From Cryobacterium algoricola (GTDB taxonomy: Bacteria > Actinomycetota > Actinomycetes > Actinomycetales > Microbacteriaceae), in contig NZ_SOFG01000024.1 in assembly GCF_004402485.1 (NCBI RefSeq), positions 186,001 to 250,000 on the forward strand: a DNA stretch of 64,000 nucleotides, read 5' to 3'. Numbering within the stretch: the first letter of the stretch is position 1; each line of letters begins with the position of its first letter. The notes under the pieces were generated by a model, which saw only the letters and a program-made list of their open reading frames with translations, was not told where the DNA came from and searched no databases. This document shows, in pieces, positions 34,955-43,639 of the stretch. The translations under genes were made by a program, and so were the position numbers.

Positions 34955-35779
34955 ATGGATAAGACGTTCACCTCAGCGGCGGCCGCCGTCGCGGACATCC
35001 CAGACGGCGCCTCCCTCGCCGTCGGCGGCTTCGGCCTCGTCGGCGTGCCGATCGTGCTGATCCGCGCCTTGCTCGACCGGGGCACGACCGACCTCCGGGT
35101 CGTCTCCAACAACTGCGGCGTCGACGGCTGGGGGCTCGGCGAGTTGCTCAGGGAGGGCAGGATCAGCCGGGTCATCGCGTCATACATCGGCGAGAACAAG
35201 GACTTCGCCAGGCGCTACCTCGGCGGCGAACTCGAGGTCGAGCTCACTCCGCAGGGCACCCTCGCCGAGCGGCTCCGCGCGGGCGGCAGCGGCATCCCCG
35301 CGTTCTTCACCGCGAGCGGCGTCGGAACCCTCGTCGCCGACGGCGGCCTGCCCTGGCGCTACGGACCGGGTGGAGAGGTACTGGTGTCCTCACCGCCGAA
35401 GGAGACCCGGGTGTTCTCCTCGCTCGGCAAGACGCAGGAATACGTGCTCGAGGAGGCGATCGTCACCGACTTCGCCCTGGTACGCGCCGCTCGCGGCGAC
35501 CGCCACGGCAACCTCGTCTTCGAGAAATCGGCCCGCAACTTCAACCCGCCGGCCGCGATGGCCGGCCGGATCACCATTGCCGAGGTCGACGAGCTCGTCG
35601 AACCGGGCGAGATCGATCCGGACGACGTGCACCTCGCCGGCATCTACGTGCAACGGATCGTGCAGCTGAACCACGCGGATGCGCGCGACCTGCCGATCGA
35701 GAAGGTCACGACCCGGCCGCGGCCGGGAGCTGCCGCCGCGGCCGCGGCATCCGCCCCGACCTCCAGAATGGAAGGCTGA
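34955..35779 (+). CDS. pcaI: 3-Oxoadipate CoA-transferase, alpha subunit
   Basis: PcaI and PcaJ move CoA from succinyl-CoA to 3-oxoadipate. The 274-residue subunit has [30 protein letters not shown] and [15 protein letters not shown], typical of the A subunit of family I CoA-transferases. It starts 21 nt after pcaL, and pcaJ follows after 1 nt. An Ala-rich tail follows the conserved end. Confidence 0.92.
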   Translation: MDKTFTSAAAAVADIPDGASLAVGGFGLVGVPIVLIRALLDRGTTDLRVVSNNCGVDGWGLGELLREGRISRVIASYIGENKDFARRYLGGELEVELTPQGTLAERLRAGGSGIPAFFTASGVGTLVADGGLPWRYGPGGEVLVSSPPKETRVFSSLGKTQEYVLEEAIVTDFALVRAARGDRHGNLVFEKSARNFNPPAAMAGRITIAEVDELVEPGEIDPDDVHLAGIYVQRIVQLNHADARDLPIEKVTTRPRPGAAAAAAASAPTSRMEG

Positions 35780-35780
35780 C

Positions 35781-36458
35781 ATGCCCCTGACCCGCAACGA
35801 GATGGCGGCCCGCGCCGCGCAGGAACTCGCCCCAGACAGCTACGTCAATCTCGGGATCGGCCTGCCGACCCTGATCCCGAACTTCCTGCCCGAGGGGGTG
35901 CAGGTCATCCTGCACTCGGAGAACGGGGTGCTCGGCGTCGGCGCGTACCCGTGGGAGGGCGAGGAAGACCCGAAGCTGATCAACGCCGGCAAGGAGACCA
36001 TCACCGTCAATCCCGGTGCGGCGTACTTCGACTCCGCGCAGAGCTTCGGCATGATCCGTGCCGGGGTCATCGACGTGGCCGTGCTCGGCGCGATGCAGGT
36101 CTCGGCGTCGGGAGACATTGCCAACTGGGCGGTGCCGGGCAAGCTGATCAAGGGCATGGGCGGGGCGATGGACCTCGTGCACGGTGCGGACACCGTGATC
36201 GTCGTGATGGAGCACGTCACGCGTGCCGGCGACTTCAAGATCCTGGAAGAATGCTCCCTGCCGCTGACCGGCAAGGCCGTGGTCACCCGGATCATCACCG
36301 ACCTCGCGGTGATCGACGTCACCGCTGAGGGGCTCGTACTTCGCGAGGTCGCTCCGGGCGTCGCCGTCGCGGACGTCCAGGCGGCGACCGGGGCGCGGCT
36401 GCTTGTGCCCGCGGAACCGGGCGTCATTCGCACCCTCCTGTCGTGGGTCGGCGCATGA
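35781..36458 (+). CDS. pcaJ: 3-Oxoadipate CoA-transferase, beta subunit
   Basis: This 225-residue subunit contains the catalytic glutamate in [10 protein letters not shown] and the conserved [15 protein letters not shown] and [18 protein letters not shown] segments. ATG 35781 is chosen over an upstream in-frame start because it follows pcaI by 1 nt with GGAAGG before it. Its stop overlaps pcaF (ATGA). Confidence 0.93.
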   Translation: MPLTRNEMAARAAQELAPDSYVNLGIGLPTLIPNFLPEGVQVILHSENGVLGVGAYPWEGEEDPKLINAGKETITVNPGAAYFDSAQSFGMIRAGVIDVAVLGAMQVSASGDIANWAVPGKLIKGMGGAMDLVHGADTVIVVMEHVTRAGDFKILEECSLPLTGKAVVTRIITDLAVIDVTAEGLVLREVAPGVAVADVQAATGARLLVPAEPGVIRTLLSWVGA

Positions 36459-37678
36459 ACGAGCGGATGCGCGAGGTCGTCATCTGTGAACCGCTGCGCA
36501 CACCGATCGGGCGCTTCGGCGGCGTGTTCGCCACGGTCGCACCGGCCGACCTCGCCGCCGCGGTGATCGCGGCGCTGCTGGAACGTACCGGCATCGACGG
36601 GGGCGTCATCGACGACGTGATCCTCGGGCAGGCCTACCCGACCGCGGAGGCGGCATCCGTCGCCCGCGTCGCCGCCCTCAACGCCGGTCTGCCGGTGACC
36701 GTCGGCGGGCTCCAACTCGACAGGCGGTGCGGCTCAGGCCTGCAGGCCGTGCTCGACGCGGCGATGCAGGTGCAGACCGGCATCAGCGACGTCGTCGTGG
36801 CCGGCGGCGTCGACTCGATGAGCCAGGCGCCGTTCTACACCGTCGAGTCACGCTTCGGAATCGGGGCAGGGCCGGGCTTGCTGCTCCGCGACGCACTCAG
36901 TCGCGGACGGGAGACCGCGGGCGGCCGCAACTATCCGGTTCCGGGCGGCATGCTCGAGACCGCGGAGAACCTGCGCCGGGAGTACGGCGTCGGTCGTGCC
37001 GAGCAGGACGAGCTCGCCGTGAGGTCGCAGCAGCGTGCCGCGACGGCCGTCGCAGAGGGCCGTTTCGATGCCGAAATCGTGCCGGTCACTGTTCCGGGGC
37101 GGAAAGGCGCCGTCGTCGTCGCCCGCGACGAAACCCCGCGGCCGGACACGACCCTGGCCGGTCTCGCCGGGCTGCGTCCCATCCTGCTGGGCACGGATGC
37201 CGACGCGACGGTCACCGCCGGAAACGCAAGCGGGCAGAACGACGCGGCCGCCGCGTGCCTCGTGACCACCCCGGAACGCGCCGCCGAACTCGGGCTCACG
37301 CCGCTCGTGCGCCTCGTGACCTGGGCCAGGGCCGGCGTAGAGCCGTCGCGGATGGGAATCGGACCGGTGCCCGCAACGAAGAGAGCTCTCGAACGTGCAG
37401 GGCTCACCCTTGCGGACATCGACCTGATCGAGCTCAACGAGGCATTCGCCGCCCAGGTGCTCGCGGTAAGCCGGGAGTGGAACTTCACCGACGCCGACTG
37501 GGAACGCACCAACGTCAACGGCTCCGGCATCTCCCTGGGTCATCCCGTCGGCGCAACCGGCGCACGCATCCTGGCGACAGCGAGCAGGCACCTGCACCGC
37601 ACCGGGGGGCGCTACCTGCTCGAGACCATGTGCATCGGAGGTGGCCAGGGCCTCGCCGCCGTCTTCGAGAGGGTGTGA
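36455..37678 (+). CDS. pcaF: 3-Oxoadipyl-CoA thiolase
   Basis: The last enzyme of the pathway splits 3-oxoadipyl-CoA to succinyl-CoA and acetyl-CoA. The 407-residue thiolase has the acyl-Cys in [11 protein letters not shown], the His in [10 protein letters not shown] and the second Cys in [15 protein letters not shown] 36455 overlaps pcaJ by 4 nt. General acetyl-CoA acetyltransferase activity cannot be excluded from sequence alone, but position makes PcaF the best call. Confidence 0.9.
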   Translation: MNERMREVVICEPLRTPIGRFGGVFATVAPADLAAAVIAALLERTGIDGGVIDDVILGQAYPTAEAASVARVAALNAGLPVTVGGLQLDRRCGSGLQAVLDAAMQVQTGISDVVVAGGVDSMSQAPFYTVESRFGIGAGPGLLLRDALSRGRETAGGRNYPVPGGMLETAENLRREYGVGRAEQDELAVRSQQRAATAVAEGRFDAEIVPVTVPGRKGAVVVARDETPRPDTTLAGLAGLRPILLGTDADATVTAGNASGQNDAAAACLVTTPERAAELGLTPLVRLVTWARAGVEPSRMGIGPVPATKRALERAGLTLADIDLIELNEAFAAQVLAVSREWNFTDADWERTNVNGSGISLGHPVGATGARILATASRHLHRTGGRYLLETMCIGGGQGLAAVFERV

Positions 37679-37706
37679 GCTCGCGCCAACGGGACAGCGC
37701 GACCTC

Positions 37707-37722
37707 GTCAGGGCTCCCTGAC
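37707..37722. terminator. Weak hairpin between converging pcaF and pepA
   Basis: GTCAGGG (37707-37713) and CCCTGAC (37716-37722) form a tight 6-7 bp hairpin without a T-run in the 82-nt gap; it may serve both genes. Confidence 0.35.
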
Positions 37723-37760
37723 ACGGGCGGGCCGTCTGTCTCCGGTGGCGACGGTCGTCT

Positions 37761-39269
37761 TCAGGAGGCCGGGGGCCGGAAGCCGAGCGCGAGTTCGACG
37801 AGCAGGCGGGCGCCGAAACCGGTCGGTCCCTTGGTCCGCCAGGAGTCATCGGAGTCCGACTGCATGGGACCGCACATGTCGATGTGCGCCCAGGGGGTGT
37901 CGCCGACGAAGTCCGCGAGAAACAGGGCGGCGGTCGTCGCACCGGCGAATGGCCCGCCGAGGTTCGACATGTCCGCGACGTCCGAGTCGAGCTGGTTGCG
38001 ATAGCGGCGGTCGAGCGGTAGCTGCCAGACGGTCTCGTCGGTGAGGTCGGATGCTGCGCGTACCTGGTCGACGATGCCCTGCTCGTTGCCGAACAGCGCC
38101 GCCATCATCGGGCCGAGCGAGACGAGGGCCGCTCCGGTGAGGGTCGCGAGGTCGACAATGGCGTCGACGCCCTCTTCGGTGGCGAGGACGAGGCCATCCG
38201 CCATCACGAGCCGCCCCTCCGCGTCGGTGTTCTTCACCTCGACGGTCGTACCGCCGCGGATCGTGAGGACGTCGCCCATCGCCGTCGCCGAACCGGAGGG
38301 CATGTTGTCTGTGCACATCAGGTAACCGGTCACGGCGTTCGTGCAGCCGAGTTCGGCCAGCGCCGTCATCGCGGCGAAGATCGCGCCGGCACCGGACATG
38401 TCCATCTTCATCGCGAGGTGCGTGACGTCTCCCGGCTTGAGCGCGATCCCGCCGGAGTCATACATGATGCCCTTGCCCACGAGGGCGAGGTGGCCGGTCG
38501 GCTGTCCCGAGGGGCGATACCGGACCTCGATCATCCTGGGCTCTTCGATGCTGCCGGCGTTGACGCCGAGGAGGCCGCCGCAGCCGAGGTCGATGAGCTC
38601 CGCCTTGTCGAACACGCTCACCTCGAGCCCGAATTGCGGTGCGAGGGCCTCGGCGAAGTCGCCGAAGACCGTCGCCGTGAGGTGGGAGGGCGGGGCCGCC
38701 GCGAGGTCGCGCGCCAGAGCCGTCGCCCGTGCGAGGGCGAGACCGCGGGTGACGCCGGCGGGGTGCGCTGTGCTCCCGACGAGGTCGAGGGCCTCGAGGG
38801 GTACCTCGGTGGTCTTCGTCTTGAGTTCGAGGTAGCGATAGCGGGCGAGCAGGGCTCCTTCGACGACGGCGGCGCTGGCCGCGACCGGTTCGAGGCCGCT
38901 CGCGGCGCTCATGAGGTCCGTCGCGAGATGGCGTCCGTGCCGGCCGGCCCTGGCGAAGGCGGCGGCGGCGTCCCGGAGGGTCGCGGTCGTGAGCTGCCCC
39001 TGCCCGCCGACGCCGATGGCCACGAGGGTCGGTGCGGATGCCCGGGTCAGCACGAGCGTCTGGCCCACCGCCCCGGTGAACCCGGCATCCGTGAGCGCCG
39101 CACGGTCGAGCCCGATCGCCGGGGGAACGGGACCGTCGCTCGAGACGGCGTAGCCGGCGATCGTGGCGCTCCGACCGAAGTCGGGCGTGATCTCGACCCG
39201 TGTGCGCAGCGTGAGGGAGGGGCCGGGAGTGAAACTCGCGGGGATCAGTCTGTGGGGCTGGTGCGTCAT
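37761..39269 (-). CDS. pepA: Leucyl aminopeptidase (M17)
   Basis: This 502-residue cytoplasmic aminopeptidase has the two-metal M17 site: KGIMYDSGGIALKPG with Lys and Asp ligands, MKMDMSGAGA, and NTDAEGRLVMADG with Asp and Glu ligands plus the catalytic Arg. The N-terminal domain (about residues 1-170) is variable as usual. ATG 39269 is preferred; the frame is open to 39587 but the upstream part overlaps the repeat array and moaE. It is transcribed divergently from moaE. Confidence 0.93.
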   Translation of the reverse strand: MTHQPHRLIPASFTPGPSLTLRTRVEITPDFGRSATIAGYAVSSDGPVPPAIGLDRAALTDAGFTGAVGQTLVLTRASAPTLVAIGVGGQGQLTTATLRDAAAAFARAGRHGRHLATDLMSAASGLEPVAASAAVVEGALLARYRYLELKTKTTEVPLEALDLVGSTAHPAGVTRGLALARATALARDLAAAPPSHLTATVFGDFAEALAPQFGLEVSVFDKAELIDLGCGGLLGVNAGSIEEPRMIEVRYRPSGQPTGHLALVGKGIMYDSGGIALKPGDVTHLAMKMDMSGAGAIFAAMTALAELGCTNAVTGYLMCTDNMPSGSATAMGDVLTIRGGTTVEVKNTDAEGRLVMADGLVLATEEGVDAIVDLATLTGAALVSLGPMMAALFGNEQGIVDQVRAASDLTDETVWQLPLDRRYRNQLDSDVADMSNLGGPFAGATTAALFLADFVGDTPWAHIDMCGPMQSDSDDSWRTKGPTGFGARLLVELALGFRPPAS

Positions 39270-39370
39270 CGGTGAACCTCGTTCCGGCTGTCGATTCGAC
39301 GGTGAATGGTTTCCGCCGGCGACAGCATACTGCCCGTTACGGGTACTTAGGGAGGGTGCCGGTACGGGGG

Positions 39371-39440
39371 ATTCGCGGGGATTCGCGGGGATTCGTGGGG
39401 GCTCGCGGGTCATCGCGGGCAGCCGCGGGTACTCTGGGGC
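39371..39440 (+). repeat. Seven 10-bp repeats over the moaE promoter
   Basis: ATTCGCGGGG, ATTCGCGGGG, ATTCGTGGGG, GCTCGCGGGT, CATCGCGGGC, AGCCGCGGGT and ACTCTGGGGC follow each other without a gap; the array decays toward moaE. The 10-bp period places each copy on the same face of the helix. The last unit contains the TACTCT -10 candidate of moaE. Confidence 0.8.
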
Positions 39441-39441
39441 T

Positions 39442-39882
39442 GTGGATTCCGAACGCATACCTCCGCTGTCCCTCGTGACCGAGCAGACGCTCGACGTCGC
39501 CGCGCATGTCCTCGCGGTGTCGTCGCGGTCGGCCGGCGCCGTCGTGACCTTTGTCGGCCAGGTGCGGGACCACGACCCCGATGCCACAGGCGCTGTGACG
39601 GGCCTCGACTACAGCGCCCATCCGGATGCCGGGCGCATCCTCACGGAGATCGCCGCCCGGTTCCGGGCCGCGAACCCCGCGGTCGAGCTCGTCGTGAGCC
39701 ACCGGATCGGCCACCTCGAGGTCGGCGACCTCGCCCTCGTCGCCGCCGTCGCGAGCGCGCACCGCGCCGACGCCTTCCTGGTCTGCGAGCGGCTCGTCGA
39801 GGCGGTCAAGGCCGAGGTCCCGATCTGGAAGAAGCAGTACGAAGTGGACGGCACCCACTCCTGGGTCGGCCTGGGGCTCTAG
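39442..39882 (+). CDS. moaE: Molybdopterin synthase catalytic subunit
   Basis: MoaE inserts sulfur carried by MoaD into precursor Z to make molybdopterin. The 146-residue protein has GAVVTFVGQVRDHD, LDYSAHPDAGR, HRIGHLEVGD and the active-site lysines in VKAEVPIWKKQY. GTG 39442 is chosen because TACTCT is 6 nt upstream and the domain begins 15 residues later; the longer open frame upstream crosses the repeat array. The partner moaD is 2.2 kb away on the other strand. Confidence 0.9.
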   Translation: MDSERIPPLSLVTEQTLDVAAHVLAVSSRSAGAVVTFVGQVRDHDPDATGAVTGLDYSAHPDAGRILTEIAARFRAANPAVELVVSHRIGHLEVGDLALVAAVASAHRADAFLVCERLVEAVKAEVPIWKKQYEVDGTHSWVGLGL

Positions 39883-40081
39883 CGCCTCCGGAGTCTCCGG
39901 CATCTCTGGCGGCCGTTCGCGTGAGCGGCGTCGCTCGCAATCGACCCGGCGTCCGCTGCACAGTGGTTCCGTAGCGGACCCGGCGCTCGGCCCTCCCGGG
40001 CGTACGAGCCTGTCGAGCGCATCGGGCCCATCGAATCTGCCGTCCCCACCGTCCGCTCTGCGGCGCCGATCCTCCGCCGGC

Positions 40082-41941
40082 TCAGTCGTCGTCGCGGAGA
40101 ATTCCGCTCTTGCTGGTGAGGAGGATGGCTGTCTGTTCGGGGTCGAGTCCGGGTGGTGGGGTGAGCCAGTAGCGGCCGGTGTCGTCTCGGGTGATGCGCC
40201 AGTGTTCGTTGTGGAGTCTGAGGTGGTCGGCCCGGCAGAGCAGGATGCCTTGGTCGAGGTTGGTGGGGCCTTCGTCGTCTTTCCAGTGCTGGATGTGATG
40301 CGTTTCGGTCCAGGAGGGTGGCCGGTCGCAGCCGGGCCACATGCAGCCGCCGTCGCGAAGGGCGAGGGCCGCTCTTTGGGCTGAGCTGAAGGTGCGCTGC
40401 TCCCGGCCGAGGTCGATACCGCTGCCGTGGTTATCGAAGGTGACATCGAGGAGCCCGCTGTCGCACCGGTTTCTTTCGAGGGTGTCGGTGGAGACGGTGA
40501 CCGCGGTCCCCTCGATGACGCCGGGCTGGAGCGCGGGTGCCTCGGTCTCGCGACCGGCATCGGCTGTGGTTTCGGCCACGGCGTCGGGAGTCGGCCCGCC
40601 CGGTTCGGTCCCGCCGGCTGCGGTCCCGATAAGAGCGGTCCGAACCTGGGCCGTCGCGGACGGTGCGACGCCGGTGAACGCGGACCCGGTAGGTGCGGCG
40701 TCGGTTGGTGCGGCGCTGGTGGGTGTAATCCCGGTCGGTGTGGCACCGGCCGGTGCCACGCCGATGAGTGCGGTCCCGGTCGGTGCGGTCCCGGTCGGTG
40801 TGGTGCCGGTGGGTGTGTTGTTCCGGGGGCGGATGGTGACCATGCGCACGGCGGGGCTGCGGCCGCCGGCGATGCGCTTGGGGTCGGCTTTGGCGCCGAG
40901 TTTGGTCAGGGCGAGGAATGCGTCCGCGGTGAGTTGCTCGGTGGTGCGCGGGTCGTCCTGCACCCGCTTGGCCCACGCGGCCTGTTCCTTGTCCACGAAC
41001 CTGACCCCGCCGCGGCGGGGGCTGGTGATGGCATCGTAGGTCTGCATCAGGTATTCGCCGTCTTCGGGGGCGAAGAGGCCGACCATGCGTACCTGCCCGG
41101 TGTGGAGCCGGTAGAACCGCAGGGACCGGTCGTCGTAGGCGGCTTTCTCCCGGGCGGCGATGCCGGCCTCATCGAGTACGTCCCGCACCCGGCGGGCCCG
41201 TTTGAACAGTTGGTCGGCGTTCAGGGTGCGTGCTTCGGTGAGGAGCCGGGCGAGGGCGGTGGCGAGTTTCTCTGGGGTGATCGCTTTGTCTAGGTCGCCG
41301 AGGCCTTTGCGGAGTGCGTCCGCTTTCTCGACGCTGAGCCAGCCCTCCCCGAGGGCCCGGCCGATCGGGGCGTGCCAGGGTGGTACCGCGGCCGCCGGCA
41401 CCGGCGGCATGCTCGGCGCCAGCCCGTCGAGGGGTGGCTGCCCGCCGGTCCCGTCGGGGCCTGCCCCTCCGCCGATCCCGTCCTGCCCGTCGAGGGGCGG
41501 AGTCTCGTCGAGCAGCTTCTGCGCTTCGGCAGCTTCCCGCGCCGCCTTCTCGGCAGCATCCGTCTCGACCAGGAGCCGTCCCACCCCGAGGAGCTTGACA
41601 GCATCACCCTTGCTCGACCCGGAGATCGACTGCAGCAGATCCTCCGGGCTACGGAAACCCTTCCGGGCCGCCAGGCCCTTCCCACCGAGCTCAGGACGCG
41701 ACCTGCGGGCCAGGGCCGCCGCGAACCACGCCGCCTGGGTATCGAGCGCCCGCCGCGCTTCCGCGATCAACGCGTGCCCCTCGAGCACCGCCTCATCACT
41801 GAGCGTGTCAACAGCGGCGGACGAACCGCCCAGCCCGGTGACGACATTCACCATCGACCGGAACCCATCGAGCACACCGCCGAGCACCCGGTCGCCATGC
41901 GGCTGATCGGGCGAAGCGGGCGATACGGGGAGGGTGGTCAT
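40082..41941 (-). CDS. DUF222/13E12-type protein with C-terminal HNH nuclease domain
   Basis: This 619-residue protein has an N-terminal DUF222 region (RALDTQAAWFAAALARRS, GFRSPEDLLQ...) and a C-terminal HNH motif: CMWPGCDRPPSWTETHHIQHW, NLDQGILLCRADHLRLH, with two zinc-type Cys pairs. This family is multicopy in Microbacteriaceae and mycobacteria and may be a selfish or defence-linked nuclease; its substrate is unknown. Between the domains (about residues 375-460) lies a degenerate TPTG-x pentapeptide repeat. It sits between moaE and the Moco operon, splitting the set. TAACGT 6 nt before the ATG suggests a leaderless transcript. Confidence 0.85.
   Translation of the reverse strand: MTTLPVSPASPDQPHGDRVLGGVLDGFRSMVNVVTGLGGSSAAVDTLSDEAVLEGHALIAEARRALDTQAAWFAAALARRSRPELGGKGLAARKGFRSPEDLLQSISGSSKGDAVKLLGVGRLLVETDAAEKAAREAAEAQKLLDETPPLDGQDGIGGGAGPDGTGGQPPLDGLAPSMPPVPAAAVPPWHAPIGRALGEGWLSVEKADALRKGLGDLDKAITPEKLATALARLLTEARTLNADQLFKRARRVRDVLDEAGIAAREKAAYDDRSLRFYRLHTGQVRMVGLFAPEDGEYLMQTYDAITSPRRGGVRFVDKEQAAWAKRVQDDPRTTEQLTADAFLALTKLGAKADPKRIAGGRSPAVRMVTIRPRNNTPTGTTPTGTAPTGTALIGVAPAGATPTGITPTSAAPTDAAPTGSAFTGVAPSATAQVRTALIGTAAGGTEPGGPTPDAVAETTADAGRETEAPALQPGVIEGTAVTVSTDTLERNRCDSGLLDVTFDNHGSGIDLGREQRTFSSAQRAALALRDGGCMWPGCDRPPSWTETHHIQHWKDDEGPTNLDQGILLCRADHLRLHNEHWRITRDDTGRYWLTPPPGLDPEQTAILLTSKSGILRDDD
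40685..40815 (-). repeat. 15-bp minisatellite inside the HNH gene
   Basis: Degenerate 15-bp units of the form GGTGCGGTCCCGGTC (plus-strand reading) encode the (A/T)PTG-x repeat of the HNH protein. Boundaries are approximate. Confidence 0.65.
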
Positions 41942-42084
41942 GCCCCCACGTTACGACCAACCACCGACATTCCTTGAGCAAGGCTCAGGTCTGTGGAAAC
42001 GTCCTTTGATCAGGCACCTGTTGAGGAGGATCCATCGCTTTCGCGGCCCACGGACCCGGTGGGGAGTCGGAGGTGGCCGGAGAC

Positions 42085-42324
42085 TCAGCCGCCGGCGAAG
42101 GGGGGCAAGACGTCGACGATATCGGTCCCGGCGAGTGGGACCGCATCATCCGCTGCCCTCGTGCCGTTGACCAGCAGGGAACAGCGCGACAGGATTTTGG
42201 CGAACTCGGCGCCGTGCCGGTCTGACAGGAAGGTTCGAAGCTCGCCGATGCTCGCAACATCGACGGTCGTGGTCTCGGTGCCGGCCGCCTCTGCTGCGGC
42301 CGCGAAGAAGCGGATGCCGGCCAC
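42085..42324 (-). CDS. moaD: Molybdopterin synthase sulfur carrier subunit
   Basis: This 79-residue ubiquitin-like protein starts at GTG 42324 (AGIRFFAAAAEAAGTE) and ends DVLPPFAGG, the C-terminal Gly-Gly that is adenylated and thiocarboxylated by the MoeB protein of the same operon. Its GTG overlaps the stop of the DUF6457 gene by 1 nt. Confidence 0.88.
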   Translation of the reverse strand: MAGIRFFAAAAEAAGTETTTVDVASIGELRTFLSDRHGAEFAKILSRCSLLVNGTRAADDAVPLAGTDIVDVLPPFAGG

Positions 42325-42611
42325 TAGCGCGTCTCGGTGGGGTGCGTCGCCGGCCAGGCCAGGGCGAGCCGGGTGGCGGTCGCGCACGCCTGCTCGATGT
42401 CGGCAGCGGTGCCGCCGTTGCGGGCAGCGGCGAAACCGACGAGGAACGTGCTGAGCGGGGCGGCAGGACGGGCGACGCCATGGGCGACGTCGCGGGCGAC
42501 GTCCAGGAGCGCGCCGACCGGAACGTCGGCCGGATCGAGGTCGAGTCCGGCGGCGAGGACGGCAAGCCAGTCGTCGAGGGCCTCGGGAGGCAGGGGGGTG
42601 GAGGTGCTCAT
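42324..42611 (-). CDS. DUF6457-type small protein of the Moco operon
   Basis: This 95-residue protein (LDDWLAVLAAGLDLD, LLDVARDVAHGVARPAAPLSTFLVGFAAARNGG, TRLALAW) is a helical domain that I recognise as the DUF6457 type found beside or fused to actinobacterial mobA. Function is unknown; the linkage to mobA and moaD implies a role in molybdenum-cofactor assembly. It overlaps mobA by 4 nt (ATGA). Confidence 0.7.
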   Translation of the reverse strand: MSTSTPLPPEALDDWLAVLAAGLDLDPADVPVGALLDVARDVAHGVARPAAPLSTFLVGFAAARNGGTAADIEQACATATRLALAWPATHPTETR

Positions 42612-43627
42612 TCGGTGTCGCTCCTCGGAGGGGTGCTGCTGATCGGGCTGGTTCCCGACAGGAGCGCGGTGCTCCACTCAACATCCTGCCACGTGTCCAC
42701 GTCACGTCCGCTGCCGTCAGCGTCGGCGACTCCGACGAGACGCAGTCCGGCGAGGAGGGCGCGCATGCTCGCTCCGTCCACTCCGGGGCCCAGACGTGCG
42801 GCGGCGCTTCGGAGGGCGCTTGCCCGGTAAAGGCCGGCGAGCCACTGGGGGTGACCGTCCGCGTCGGACAGGTGCAGGCCATCGAGGGCGTCCGGGCCGG
42901 AGGCGTTCGTACCCGCGCGGTCAGCGAGGCCAGGCTCAGCGCGGGCCTGGTCAGCGAGGGCCTGATCGCTGAGGGCCGCTACGAGGGTGCCGGCGGCGGC
43001 CGCTGCCCAGGGCAGGTCGCACGCGAGCACGAGCAGCCACTCCGCCGGGGCGGGCGCCGTGCCCGCGGGTGTGGGTCCGGCTTCGGGTTCGCGTCGGGCC
43101 CCGGGTGCGACGGCCTTGGCTCCCGCTGCGGATGCGGATGCGGATGCGGGTGTGGGCATGGCTCCCGGTGTGGATGCGGGCGCGGGTACCGGCCGGGCGA
43201 GGGCGGCGAGGCCGGCGGCGATACCCGCGACGGGGCCACCGAACGGTGGGTCCTCGAGCGCCCAGAGCACTCCGCTCGCCTCAGGACCGGCGGCCACCCG
43301 AGCCGACACCGGCCCGACGATGACGACTCGACGGGCGAGCGTGCGCGCGTCGAGCACCCGGGACAGCAGTGTGCGGCCGGCGACTTCGACGGCGGGCTTG
43401 ACGGCACCGCCGAGGCGGCTGCCGCGGCCACCGGCGAGCACGATCAGGTCGATCGGCCCCGAGCCGCCGGGCCCCGAGCCGCCGGGCTCCGAACCGCCGG
43501 GCCCCGAGCCGCCGGGTCCCGAACCAATTCGACGGAGATTTTGCCCAAAACCCGCGGTTTCGGGCTTCTCCGGTGCGTTCTTCCCCACAACTCCGTCGAA
43601 TTCGTTCGGGGCGAGGGGGTCGGGCAT
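42608..43627 (-). CDS. mobA: Molybdenum cofactor guanylyltransferase with odd N-terminal extension
   Basis: MobA attaches GMP to molybdopterin. The nucleotidyltransferase domain starts at about residue 60: IVLAGGRGSRLGGAVKPAVEV, then ALEDPPFGGPVAGIAAGL and LLVLACDLPW with the metal-binding Asp. The first 59 residues are not part of the family: residues 9-35 are encoded by a palindromic element (43518-43610) and residues 36-58 are a GPGGS pentapeptide repeat from a 15-bp tandem array. A second Ala/Pro-rich insertion lies around residues 145-185. ATG 43627 is 12 nt after the moaC stop; no better downstream ATG or GTG exists before the domain. The extension may reflect insertion of the element between moaC and mobA. 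Confidence 0.85.
   Translation of the reverse strand: MPDPLAPNEFDGVVGKNAPEKPETAGFGQNLRRIGSGPGGSGPGGSEPGGSGPGGSGPIDLIVLAGGRGSRLGGAVKPAVEVAGRTLLSRVLDARTLARRVVIVGPVSARVAAGPEASGVLWALEDPPFGGPVAGIAAGLAALARPVPAPASTPGAMPTPASASASAAGAKAVAPGARREPEAGPTPAGTAPAPAEWLLVLACDLPWAAAAAGTLVAALSDQALADQARAEPGLADRAGTNASGPDALDGLHLSDADGHPQWLAGLYRASALRSAAARLGPGVDGASMRALLAGLRLVGVADADGSGRDVDTWQDVEWSTALLSGTSPISSTPPRSDTE
43461..43520 (-). repeat. Four 15-bp tandem units in mobA
   Basis: Four copies of GAGCCGCCGGGCCCC (plus-strand reading, 1-2 changes each) encode GPGGS repeats in the MobA N-terminus, directly beside the palindromic element. Confidence 0.85.
43518..43610. repeat. Palindromic (REP-like) element inside the mobA start
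   Basis: Arms 43518-43537 and 43591-43610 are 20 bp long with one mismatch (CCCGAACCAATTCGACGGAG versus its partner). The 53-nt centre has a second small hairpin (CCCG-N6-CGGG). The inner border GACGGAGATTTT resembles GTCGGAGAATTT of the element at 57765, so the two may be one family. Confidence 0.75.
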
Positions 43628-43639
43628 GATGGGCGGGCC

